Below, in pieces: positions 1 through 8,394 of a DNA stretch of 29,230 nt. Origin of the DNA: Priapulus caudatus (lineage: Eukaryota > Priapulida > Priapulimorpha > Priapulimorphida > Priapulidae). The position numbers and the translations under genes are program-made. Numbering within the stretch: position 1 is the stretch's first letter; each line of letters opens with the position of its first letter. The stretch is taken from contig NW_014578641.1 of the NCBI RefSeq assembly GCF_000485595.1, positions 10,975 through 40,204 of the forward strand, read 5' to 3'. The notes beneath the pieces are model-generated. The model did no database searches and had not been told where the DNA came from. It saw only the letters and a program-made list of their open reading frames with translations.

Positions 1-120
1 CACGCACGCACGCACACACACGCACCCACTCACGCACGCACGCACACACACGCACGCACCCACTCACGCACGCACCCACTCACGCACGCACCCAGACTCG
101 TTACGCACACATAAGAAGCA
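1..120. repeat. (CACG)n/(CACT)n microsatellite
   Basis: The window opens inside an imperfect tetranucleotide array of CACG, CGCA and CACT units. Open frames over it encode only low-complexity Cys/Val/Arg runs and are not treated as genes. The left edge is cut by the window. Confidence 0.9.
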
Positions 121-1362
121 CGCACGCACACACAGCCGGACACGTTCGAAGAGAACGCCCATGTATTCGTGTTAGCATCACTTAACGCTAACTCTATACA
201 CCCTAGAAAAAATACCAACTAATCCCTTTCACCACCTTGCTCGGAGTGGCTCGATCTGAAAACAGCAGTAAGATTTAACTCAAACAAACATGGCGGCAGA
301 ATGAACACGTCCATGCTAATGTTCGCCATGATTTACATAGTAGAGTAAACACGAGGTGCCTTTAACTAAGATTAGAAGGGAGGGTGAGGGAATGATGCGA
401 CCGAAACTGAAATAAACAACACATCTTATTGATGGATGGTTAAACTCGGCGTAGTTCCATAGTGAGTTGCCATCATGAATCACGGTAGTACAGCTCATGC
501 AACACATACGCATACACGCGCACGCACGCACGCACGCACGCACGCATGAACGCACGCATGCACATATGTATACAGACATTCGTTCTTCAGAGGCAAATGC
601 GGGAACCTTCTAAATTAACGAGCGTTCTCATCGATGTACGAAAGCTGTTGCTGATCGGTGTCTATTTCTATGATACGCGATCTCACATGTAAAGACTCGG
701 AATTTTTTCTCGTCCTGAAAATTCAATCCGGGATGCGAGAATTAATCACGAATTTCGCTTACGGCTTCACCATAGTCATGCATATAGTAATAGGTGCAAT
801 AGTGATGTATCTACAACTAAAAGACAGCTATGATTAGATGTCATATCGTCTTTGATGAGCGCATGATAAGGTACGGACTCGAGTCAACGTGCGCTCGATG
901 ATGCGTTGAAAGACATGGAATTGTTTTTCGCAGATGTAATAAAATGTAACAGTATCAGGGACATAATACTCGGATGATGGTTAGGTTCATGTTTGATAGA
1001 TATGAGTAATGTTCTGCTAGATAGGATACTATATATGAGAGTCCGTATTCCAAATAAATGGTAGTCAGGTCTGTGTTGTTTATTGACGGAAGATAACAGA
1101 ATGATATAGAAGATACGTTGCTATGGGGACTTTATTCCAATGAGATATCGCGTATATTTTCAAATTGTGTTAAAAAACAGTAGATGTCATTACATATACG
1201 AGATTACGAGCATCTTCATTCCATATAGTTTTTTTAGTTAAATCCATTTGAATAACTGCGCTGAATCATCGTCAGCAATCGTAAACTCACACTGCTAGAT
1301 TTGGGATACATATCGACCGTCTCGTTGTCAGGTCTATAGCTTGTAGTAACATATGTCAAATA

Positions 1363-1402
<40 letters not shown>

Positions 1403-1806
1403 GTGTTCACCTCTACCTATATTATATTCAAAATGTTGCTATATTATTAACTTGTTTTGCTGTTGCTGTATATAAAATATTATTGCAAGCATATGGCCAT
1501 TTCCAAGCAACTTAATAAATTATTCAATCTGTTTGCTGTTTCCATGCATCTACACAATCCACCATCGGTGTTATTTATAACAACATAGTTATTGCATGGT
1601 TTCTCCGACAGCAGAGCGTCTGTAGATCTCGACAATCAATGTTATCCTCGAACTTCAGTGCGGGCAACATTGATTACCTCGGTACACAAACCTTAATGTG
1701 TCCCTCGCTAACACGCAATAATTTTATAACAGTACTTATGGACATGGAAAATACGGATATACAAATCACGTCTTGCATATGTTTATGCGTGCTATGAAAT
1801 GCAGCA
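121..1806. other. non-coding AT-rich stretch with simple repeats
   Basis: No gene recognised. It holds a CGCA array near 505-560, a pure (TA)n run at about 1364-1398, and otherwise AT-rich unique-looking sequence. Its right end is the 3' flank of the minus-strand sulfotransferase. I found no convincing canonical polyadenylation signal on the minus strand directly below 1807. Confidence 0.6.
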
Positions 1807-2738
1807 CTAGGCGAACAATTCGTCGGGAAACGTGTAATTGAAAAGTAGAAAATCCGCTTCATATTTAGCGTGCAGTTGTCGAGCGAGATCTAGCGGCACT
1901 TTCTTGTAGTAAGTCCGCATGAGCGTGACGTCATCACTGCTCGTCGTCTTGTATGTCGCGTTCCTCATGGGAAAGTCGATGGATTCCGCCAGTCCCATCC
2001 GCCGCAGCAGTTCGGCGCTGTCGTCGTGCATGCTTTCGTGTTTGCCGACAAAGTCGTAGTTGATGACGCACGGGTCGCACACGTCAACCATGCGTGCCCA
2101 GTGGATGTCCAATCGTTCTGTAGGTGTTCCGAGAACATTGTTGAGGAACTGTACGAAGCTCACCGACGTACTAATCTTCCCGCCGGCGTGCTGCCAGCCG
2201 ACGTGTTTCGGGATCCTACTCAGATACGACTTCCGGAACCCTTTGTCGTCAGCGTCGTCGGCAATCTTATCACGATATGCCGACAGGAGGCGAATGAACG
2301 GATGTCTCACGAACATGAACTTGGTGTCGGCGTTGCTAAGGATGGCTGCCTTCCGACGCGAGTTCTTGATGGTGCTTAGGCGCTGAATATACTGCCCGAC
2401 ATTGATATCCATATGCGGATAACCTTTCGGGAGTACATTGAACTGCTGCATGTCGGCTTTGCTACCAGGTGGCGCCATTTCTAAAGCGATGAGCGCGAAT
2501 TTCCAGGTGGTGGAGGCGATTTTCGGTATAGCACAATACACGAGTTTGTGTCTGGGAGTCGAGTACACATTGAGCCCCGGCTTAAATTCTAACGATTTTG
2601 CTACTGCAGTATGCCCTAGCTTTTCACACTGATGACTGATCCATGCCAACCTGTCCTTATAAGTGTCCAGGCGAGGTACTTCCGCAGGTGGGGATGACAT
2701 CACATGAATGTCACCAACATAATGTCCAGGCAACCGTA
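1807..2738 (-). CDS. carbohydrate sulfotransferase, HNK-1ST/CHST type, catalytic exon 2 (copy S1)
   Basis: Enzymes of this family (Sulfotransfer_2) are Golgi type II membrane proteins that move sulfate from PAPS to sugar hydroxyls on glycans. The exon runs open from a splice acceptor at 2740-2739 to a TAG at 1807. Joined to exon 1 (3845-3776) it gives 333 residues, usual for the family. The PAPS 5'-phosphosulfate loop CAIPKIASTTWK lies at residues 92-103, with Ser where most relatives have Cys. The 3'-phosphate motif FVRHPFIRLLSAYRDK is at 166-181. CDPC (244-247) followed by YDFVGKHE matches the conserved CxPC..YDF block, and the C-terminus ends in the usual ..DFxLFNY (about 319-325). The catalytic domain has no intron. 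A second in-frame acceptor at 2680-2679 would remove 20 residues. I chose exon 2 because no upstream ATG is in frame: a TGA lies just above the acceptor. The acceptor sugar cannot be told from the sequence. Confidence 0.85.
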
Positions 2739-2760
2739 CTGCCGCAGTGTGGGCATGACA
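2619..2760 (-). repeat. 60-bp in-frame tandem duplication spanning the exon 2 splice acceptor
   Basis: On the minus strand two near-identical units of about 60 bp lie head to tail. Each contains GTGATGTCAT, CTGCGG, an AG and GCCTGGACA. The first AG (2740-2739) follows CAG, the second (2680-2679) follows AAG. They are exactly 60 nt apart and in the same frame. The related copy S2 has a single unit (acceptor at 25663-25664), so duplication in S1 is the simpler reading. Outer edges are approximate. Confidence 0.7.
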
Positions 2761-3775
2761 TCACATGATGTCACCGCAACAATCAACACTATAGCAAAGA
2801 AGACGATACTAAATTTTCCCATTCTTATGGAATCACGCGGACTTAGTATCAATCTGTCAGGTCGACGCTGTGAACTTCATAATGTTATGAGAACGTTAAA
2901 CCTATACGATCCTATGTAGAATCGCTTCGGCAGTCTAGACTTTTCACTAATTTACGCTCCATCTGCTAAAAACCCGTTGGTCAGTAAATTTTTTAAATGT
3001 TTTTGCTTAGAGTACAATTATTACCTACCCATCCGCCTCCCTCCACACAACATACGCGCACGCACGCGACCACCACGCACAACAGCGCATCTATCTGCAC
3101 AGCAGCGCGTCCCCCGGCACACACTTCACTATCACACGATTCACAACGACGACCACAGCCACACAGTGGTCGACGCGGGCGGGCTGGGGAGGCGACGCAC
3201 ACACGCCGCACGGCAACAACACGCAGCAGCACACAGCACGCACACCACTCACCCCACGACGGACACACACACGCGCACACACAGGCACAGCCACACACAC
3301 ACACCCACCACACACGCACACACAGAACACAGCATACACACAGCACACACAGCACACAACACAGCCACACACAACACACACTACACACAGCACACACAAC
3401 CACAACACACACACCACAACACACCCACGCACGACACAACACACACACACAGGGCGCATACAACCCACACCCAACACATCGACACATCACACACACACAT
3501 CACAACTACACACACACAGACACACACACACACAGCAGACACACACACACCTACGCAACAACAGGACCCACACACAACGGCACACCAACACACAACAATC
3601 GGAATCAATTCTCATTAATAAGCGCAAACCCTACGGACTACTACAATGAGATCTCTCCGGCTTTCTTGCGAAGGCACCGTGTGCCTGTATATAGCTAGCA
3701 TGCGTTGATCCTTCCTTACCCCTGCCGCCGGTTAGCAACACGCACCTGTACGAAGTTAGACATCGCTATACGTAC
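2739..3775 (-). other. intron of the S1 sulfotransferase gene, with a long CA-rich tract
   Basis: The donor is G|GTACGT at 3775 and the acceptor CAG at 2739. The intron keeps phase 1: the last G of exon 1 plus TA of exon 2 makes a Val codon. Plus-strand 3040-3600 within it is an imperfect CA/CACA(CG) array of about 560 bp. The same block order (exon 1, flank, CA/TG array, exon 2) recurs in copy S2, which supports this being one gene structure rather than chance. Confidence 0.65.
3040..3605. repeat. CA-rich microsatellite within the S1 intron
   Basis: About 560 bp of interrupted ACAC, CACA and ACAACAC units. Several long open frames cross it in both directions, but they encode only Thr/His or Val/Cys repeats and are artefacts. 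Equivalent arrays lie at 15775-15960 and, in inverted orientation, at 25208-25325, each beside homologous sulfotransferase intron sequence. Confidence 0.9.
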
Positions 3776-3845
3776 CGTAGAGTAGAAACGCGAGCATGGT
3801 GGTACTTGCCAAAGCTACCGATACGCAGCGCTTTGATCCGCCCAT
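3776..3845 (-). CDS. sulfotransferase exon 1: Golgi signal-anchor (copy S1)
   Basis: The ATG at 3845 opens 23 codons reading MGGSKR, then a hydrophobic segment (residues 7-23) ending AFLLY, then a phase-1 G directly before a strong GTACGT donor. A short basic cytoplasmic tail plus one membrane helix is the expected N-terminus of a type II Golgi sulfotransferase. The catalytic exon lacks such a segment, so this exon completes the protein. In S2 (24862-24931) the same 70 nt are conserved with start, frame and donor intact and only a few substitutions, which argues that it is coding. It is too short for ordinary ORF calling. The assignment rests on homology between copies and splice phase; a transcript would settle it. 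Confidence 0.7.
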
Positions 3846-3886
3846 AGCAGCAGCTGTGCAGAGGACAACGTTGATATGATTGCAGC

Positions 3887-3892
3887 TATATA
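3887..3892 (-). promoter_or_regulatory. possible TATA element of S1
   Basis: TATATA lies 42-47 nt upstream of the exon 1 ATG. The same motif sits at the matching place before S2 exon 1 (24813-24818). S1/S2 homology begins at about this point. If used, the 5' UTR would be very short. This is inference from position and conservation only. Confidence 0.3.
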
Positions 3893-3938
3893 CATAACCT
3901 GTATGATACAGGCGGCATGTTCCGCTTCACTACACTAA

Positions 3939-4117
3939 AGCCCGCCCCACGCGGTGAACTATCTGCTGAGCCAACGACCTCAAGTTAGCTCAGCAGATAG
4001 CTCAGCGTGTGCGCGCAGATTCTGTACGATTTTTGGCCCCGCGTGGCTGTGAGACCGATATCTATCGTGTTTGATATTTGTGGCCACGCGAGGCCAGAAA
4101 CTCAGCGTGTGCGGGCT
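3939..4117. mobile_element. small stem-rich inverted-repeat element (MITE-like)
   Basis: The outer ends AGCCCGCCCCACGC (3939) and GCGTGTGCGGGCT (ending 4117) are imperfect inverted repeats. Inside are a perfect 13-bp stem (CTATCTGCTGAGC, 3959-3971, with 3988-4000, 16-nt loop) and a second stem (4034-4047 with 4083-4096). CTCAGCGTGTGCG occurs twice (near 4001 and 4101). No coding capacity. I see no clear target-site duplication, so the class is open. Confidence 0.5.
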
Positions 4118-4169
4118 CCGCAAGCTATCAGCTCAGCCACAAATATTTTCCGACCAATGAAAGCGCAGG

Positions 4170-4919
4170 AATAGGGCATGTGATTTAAAATGTCGGCGCC
4201 CACTGAACAGCAGAAAACTCTACTTTTCTGTAGATTCTGAGATTGTGCACGTACACGTGCGTGCGTGCGTGTGTGCGCGCGTGTGCAGGTACACGTTCGT
4301 GCGTGCGTGCATGCGTGCGTGTGCACGTACACATGCGTGCATGAGTGTGTGCGTGCGTGTGCACGTACACGTGCGTGCGTGCGTGCGTCTGTGTGTGGGC
4401 ACGTACGCGTGCGTGCGTGTGCACGTACACGTGCGTGCGTGTGGTGAGGTTTACGTAAGTCTCCCGCATTTCCGCTCTAAGGATGCTGTCATGCGAATGC
4501 AATGATGTGCTGTGTAGTGCAGGAGATCAACACAGCTTCTCAAGTAGAGATTTCTGCCGTAGTATATTCACAGATATGTGGTTTGCTTCCCGTTTACTTA
4601 ACTGTGACGTTACCATAATGACAGACTAACGGAGAGAATGGTATTAATTATTAAATTAATAATTACCAATTAATAGATGAGGTAGAATTAGGTCATTTGT
4701 TTATCACGAAGTTAAAATCTAGAACGTGCAACTACCAGAAAATGTGGTAAATCTCACGTTGAACGTAAAAGGTGTACGCTCCAACTTTGATAAAAAAAAA
4801 AATTCTGGGAAACTTACGGGATAAGTCAATAATTTCTCTAGAAGCATGTACGAATACATTTCTTCTAAGTGCCGCCATTATAAAAGCGCAATACACGCAG
4901 CCTGTGCGGCGGGACCACC
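4170..4919. other. alternating GTGC/GTAC microsatellite and AT-rich non-coding DNA
   Basis: 4245-4440 is a purine-pyrimidine alternating array built from CACGTACACGTGCGTGCGTG-like blocks. 4620-4680 is AT-rich and nearly palindromic. No gene recognised; open frames over the array are low-complexity artefacts on both strands. Confidence 0.7.
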
Positions 4920-5205
4920 GATATTACAACAACCTCCCCCAATCATTCTTTTCGTGTTTTTATTTACTTCTTTAAGTAATGATGTAAACGAGAAAGGTTT
5001 CCTTTGAGGTAAATTAAAAAATAATAATAATAAACAAAAAGATGGAGCGAGAGAGAAACTAGGGATATTGCAACACCCTTCCCCAATCATCCTTTTTGTT
5101 TTTTTATTTACTTCTTTAAGTGGGCGAATGAGGTAAACGAGAGAGAGAGACAAGGAAAAAAGATTAAGAAACAAAAACATGGAGCGAGAGAGAAAGAGAA
5201 GAAGT
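4920..5205. repeat. 144-bp tandem duplication
   Basis: Two units start at 4920 and 5064. Both run GATATT(A/G)CAACA, then CCCCAATCAT, then TTTATTTACTTCTTTAAGT, then a GTAAACGAGA block, and end with ATGGAGCGAGAGAGAAA. They differ by substitutions and small indels in the AT/GA-rich middle. No coding function is apparent. Confidence 0.75.
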
Positions 5206-5380
5206 AAACGAGAAAGAAAGAAAGAGAAATATGCATATATATATGAGATGACGATATAAAAGTGATTTACAACTGGTGAGATGCTAGTTAATCTAGCTAA
5301 TTTACAATACGAGCCTGGTTTTTATGTAAAGGGTCACTCCTTTGACGTAACATTATAGGCGATATTACCAGGACTGTCAT

Positions 5381-5690
5381 AATATTTCAACATGTTTTGT
5401 TAGCATCTATGACAAATACGACATATGCATATACGCTCTCCTATATGACAATATTTGTCATAGTATGATTCTTCCTATGACAAATATTGGCGAGTCAACT
5501 CTGTTCCGCGTTACAGCTGAAATTCACTGCTTGCGTTCATAATATTTAGCGCTCCTAAACTCCTATGATGCGCACAACCCATACAACAATATTTGTCATA
5601 GGAAGAATCTTCATATGGCAAATAGTGTCATAGGAGACCGTATATGCGTATGTCGTATTTGTCATAGATTCTAGCAGAACAGCCTGAATA
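5381..5690. mobile_element. long-TIR MITE (about 310 bp)
   Basis: The left arm (about 5381-5489) and right arm (about 5587-5690) are reverse complements over roughly 95-105 bp. Shared segments include ATCTATGACAAATACGACAT, TCTTCCTATGACAAATATTG and GCATATACG. The spacer is about 100 bp with no open frame. The motif TATGACAAATA repeats inside each arm. This is typical of a non-autonomous DNA transposon. I could not define a target-site duplication. Confidence 0.75.
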
Positions 5691-6580
5691 TTTACATACT
5701 AACTGCATCATAGTAACTATAACGTATCATCTATAGACTATATTATGACACTTTTAGAATACTAGGTACAGGCCTAACGCCGGTAAAAGACAGTTTCGGA
5801 ACAGTGACAAACATTGTGTTGGTATTGATTGACACACACATTTGACACACACACGCACGCACACGCACGCACACGATCGATCTGTCACGCTACGATTGAT
5901 GTTTTTATTGTAACCTATGTGTGACCCAACAGCCACCGATTAAACTAGTACTAACTAATTCATATTATTCATATTAAAAATTTACGACCGCCATTATGAA
6001 TTATTTCTACTAGTACTAGCAACGCGGCATGACGGAAAGCATTGTTATTATTAAATTATTTATATTATTATATTATTAACGACTGTGCTCTATGTATTCT
6101 CTCTGTTACAGCGACGCTATTTGCATAACGACCACGGCGACACATGACATCCATCAAATGAACATTCAATATAACTATTCATTACTCGGCGTTAAGGTTG
6201 TACCGTTAATGATAGCAACAGTCGCGTATAGTAACGAGAACATAAGCTGTTGCCTTGGCCGCATGTACACGCTGTGTAAGCTTAGAGCGCATGCATGCGA
6301 TACTCACTCAAAGTTGCTGGTCGATTCACGGGAATCCACACCGAGCCTCACACAGCTTCCCTGACTCCACAGCTCGTTAGTATTGACGTCGTCCTCACGA
6401 TAAACGCGCGATAGTTAGAGATGAGTGGTAAGGCGACGGTGTTAGCGCTGCACTGCCTGCACGGAGGATGCGCAACACGCGATGTCAGCCGGGAGGATGC
6501 TGAGAGCGAGGTTTGGGACGCTGCCGCCACGCAGCGTTCGTGTTGATTCTGGCAGCGCAGTCCGCGAGCGTTCACACGTA

Positions 6581-6584
<4 letters not shown>
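5691..6584. other. no gene recognised; short CACACG array
   Basis: AT-rich sequence with a CACACACGCACG run at about 5830-5875. Part of it should be an intron upstream of the aminotransferase exon at 6644, but I could not find the expected preceding exon (family segment with ..NDLFG..) here. The 6092-6364 open frame has no recognisable domain. Confidence 0.4.

Positions 6585-6634
<50 letters not shown>
6585..6634 (+). repeat. (CT)n microsatellite forming the polypyrimidine tract of exon A
   Basis: A pure run of about 25 CT units ends 9 bases before the CAG acceptor at 6641-6643. By position it serves as the polypyrimidine tract of the intron preceding aminotransferase exon A. Confidence 0.75.
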
Positions 6635-6636
<2 letters not shown>

Positions 6637-6643
6637 AAGTCAG

Positions 6644-6677
6644 AGGCGGTTGCGCATGCGCCGGTCCGTACGCAATG
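6644..6677 (+). CDS. class V aminotransferase, exon A (substrate-binding Arg motif)
   Basis: The exon lies between CAG acceptor 6641-6643 and GTAACT donor 6678. It encodes GGCACAGPYAM preceded by a split Arg codon. RGGCACAGPY is the family's near-C-terminal motif carrying the Arg that binds the substrate carboxylate, homologous to the R-x-G-x-x-CA region of cysteine desulfurases. It joins exon B in phase 0 to read ..GPYAMDLLGIEE.., which continues the family pattern (..GPYAQDLLGID..). The protein belongs to the poorly characterised animal cysteine-desulfurase-like PLP enzymes; its reaction is not known to me. Confidence 0.7.
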
Positions 6678-6792
6678 GTAACTCGTGTTTTATTACGTGC
6701 GTTAGCCTATAGGCAAACCCTCTACAATATTACTATACTTATCCTATCCTCTATTGATGAGGTGTGCCTAATAACTGATCTGATAAATTATA

Positions 6793-6992
6793 CATGTGTG
6801 TGCGTGTGTGTACGTGTGTTTGTACGTGTGCGTGTGTGTGCGCGTGTGCGCGTGTGCGCGTGCATGTGTATGTGTGCGTGTGCGTATGCATGTGTATGTG
6901 TATGTGTGCGTGCGTGTGTGCGTGCGTGAGTATGCGCATGCGTGTATGTGTGCGTGTGCGTGTGCGTGTGTGTCTATGTATGCTTACATACA
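6793..6992. repeat. GT/GC alternating microsatellite in intron A-B
   Basis: About 200 bp of TGTGTGCG, TGTATG and GCGTGTGC units inside the intron between aminotransferase exons A and B (6678-7029). Open frames over it on both strands are low-complexity artefacts. Confidence 0.85.
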
Positions 6993-7029
6993 CGTGTAAT
7001 ATATCTATTATTTAAAAAATCGTTTGCAG

Positions 7030-7106
7030 GATCTTCTTGGCATAGAAGAGCATATTGCAGTCGACATGATCCTGCGTTATATCAATGGCGACTACGCTAA
7101 AGAAAT
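7030..7106 (+). CDS. class V aminotransferase, exon B
   Basis: After a TTGCAG acceptor at 7029 the frame reads DLLGIEEHIAVDMILRYING then DYAKE, and the exon ends in two bases before a GTGAGA donor at 7107. DLLGI directly follows the GPYA motif in relatives. The segment between DLLGI and PGF is shorter than in the relatives I recall, so a small exon may be missed or the protein may simply be shorter here. Confidence 0.65.
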
Positions 7107-7585
7107 GTGAGAAATACCAACATTTTCTGATATGATTGTAGCATTCTTGTGTGTGCGTGCGCGTATAGAGTTATATGTGCGTGCGTGCATGTGTGGGTGT
7201 ATATGCTAATATTTACAGTTAGTATACATGTCAAGTATCACATATATGTCAAATATGTCATATCTATATTTCTAGAGAGGCAGATCAGAAGGAGTTCACG
7301 CATCCCGACCGCGTCGAATCGATTAAGTATTGAATTTAAGATGTTTTCTATAATTTTTAGTAACATCACAGCGTGCACCAAATTAATAAAGACGCATTAA
7401 TTCATCATCGTTTCATTATGAGAAATTAAACCACATCAATCCCTTATTTAACAGATAAAATCTTATTAACATGAACGTTGGCTATTGACCGCTATAATTC
7501 CCTCTTAATCATTTTCATATATTCACATTTATTCACGTGTCATATATTGTAATGATTTTACTTTCCCTTTCCTACTATTTCCTAG

Positions 7586-7697
7586 ACCAGGTTTTGCGAG
7601 GTTGAACCTACCCTACTTCTTTCCGGACAAGTACATAAACTTCATATTGGAGGCCGTCGACATGGTAGCGACGCACGGATGGAAGATGTTGCCTCAG
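7586..7697 (+). CDS. class V aminotransferase, exon C (C-terminal region)
   Basis: From a TTTCCTAG acceptor (7585) the exon completes an Ile codon from exon B and reads PGFARLNLPYFFPDK.., then ..EAVDMVATHGWKMLPQ, up to a GTAAAC donor at 7698. PGF.RLNLPYF and EAV.MVA.HGWK(M/L)LPQ are hallmarks of the C-terminus of this family. Relatives continue with a short tail (..FNPETGEW..). No such exon is seen before 8092; the 393 bp that follow are mostly a repeat element (7737-7998). Confidence 0.75.
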
Positions 7698-7736
7698 GTA
7701 AACAGTCATGTCTGTGTCTGCGTTAGATTAATTAAT

Positions 7737-7998
7737 TGGATCCGGATCACCACCAAAATCTCATCAATTCTAAGTTAGCCCATTTCTGACGTATCCTGAA
7801 AATTTTATGACAATCCGTCCATGACTTTTTCAGTTAGGCTTAACCAGTATGATACAGGCGGTTCCGGCGCGGCGACGGCGGCGGTGGCGGGCCAATCAGC
7901 CAATCAGCGAGCGTACACAAACCCACAAACCCACAAACCAACGCTCAAACACACGCCGGTGAAAACATAACCTCCGCCAAGCCCCTGGCGGAGGTAAT
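7737..7998. mobile_element. non-autonomous repeat element with terminal hairpin
   Basis: The block begins GGATCCGGATCACCACC and contains ATTTTATGACAATCCGTCCATGA and tandem GCCAATCA boxes. It ends in a perfect 10-bp hairpin, ACCTCCGCCA (7970-7979) with TGGCGGAGGT (7986-7995). The 'CGGATTGTCATAAAATTTTCAGG ... GATCCGG' wording (on the minus strand) resembles a dispersed repeat of marine invertebrate genomes, which I recall only generally. It sits in the gap between aminotransferase exons C and D. The motif GTATGATACAGGCGG (7848) recurs at 3901 upstream of the S1 gene. Confidence 0.5.
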
Positions 7999-8091
7999 AA
8001 AGGAAATATTATTATTTATAATGGTAATCGTTATGAATGCAGCTAATTATGTCCGTTTTACGTGCGTTGATCACTTGTTTCTTCTGCGTAG

Positions 8092-8273
8092 AAATGGCGG
8101 GAAGAAGCGGTGACGATCATAGTTAGCATGTCGGCTGCCAGCAACGTCACTGGCATACTGACGGACACGGATCGTGTGTCCGAGCTTGTCCATACCTATG
8201 GTGGATTTGTTTTCTGGGACTACGCCACCGCCGCACCCTACCTGAAAATGGACATGAATCCGTCAGAACTAGG
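8092..8273 (+). CDS. class V aminotransferase, mid-protein exon D (out of order)
   Basis: Acceptor TGCGTAG at 8091 and donor GTCAGT at 8274 bound 60 codons plus two bases. The exon reads KWREEAVTIIVSMSAASNVTG, then LTDTDRVSELVHTYGG and FWDYATAAPYLKMDMNP. SAASNVTGI.TDT and FWDYATAAPY are central motifs of the family. The Asp of FWDYA is the residue that contacts the PLP pyridine nitrogen. The PLP-binding Lys motif (SPHKF in relatives) should follow in the next exon but was not found. In the protein this segment precedes exons A-C by well over 100 residues, yet here it lies 3' of them on the same strand. It therefore belongs to a second copy, or the locus is rearranged or misassembled. Confidence 0.75.
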
Positions 8274-8394
8274 GTCAGTACGCAGACACAAATACGTGCA
8301 CGAGGAAAGAATGAGAAGGAAGATGAGAGAACAAGAAATAAATACACAGACGGAAAAGGATTAAAGACAGCGAGATAGACAGAAAGGGCGGAGA

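Noticed and set aside
2026-2386. Plus-strand open frames of 108-117 codons
   Set aside because: They lie antisense to the sulfotransferase catalytic exon, whose motifs are in the minus frame; they have no motifs of their own.
2703-2822. Minus-strand short frame beginning MGKFSIVFFAIVLIVAV, a possible alternative signal anchor
   Set aside because: It is out of frame with the catalytic exon, ends at TGA without a usable splice, and S2 has stops in the matching place. The hydrophobic reading follows from the intron's T-rich tract. Exon 1 at 3776-3845 fits better and is conserved.
2977-3698. Long open frames of up to 233 codons on both strands
   Set aside because: They translate the CA microsatellite (Thr/His or Val/Cys runs) in the S1 intron.
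6482-6929. 76- and 138-codon plus-strand frames
   Set aside because: Mostly CT and GT repeat translation. Only the RGGCACAGPY part is real, and it is called as a 34-nt exon.
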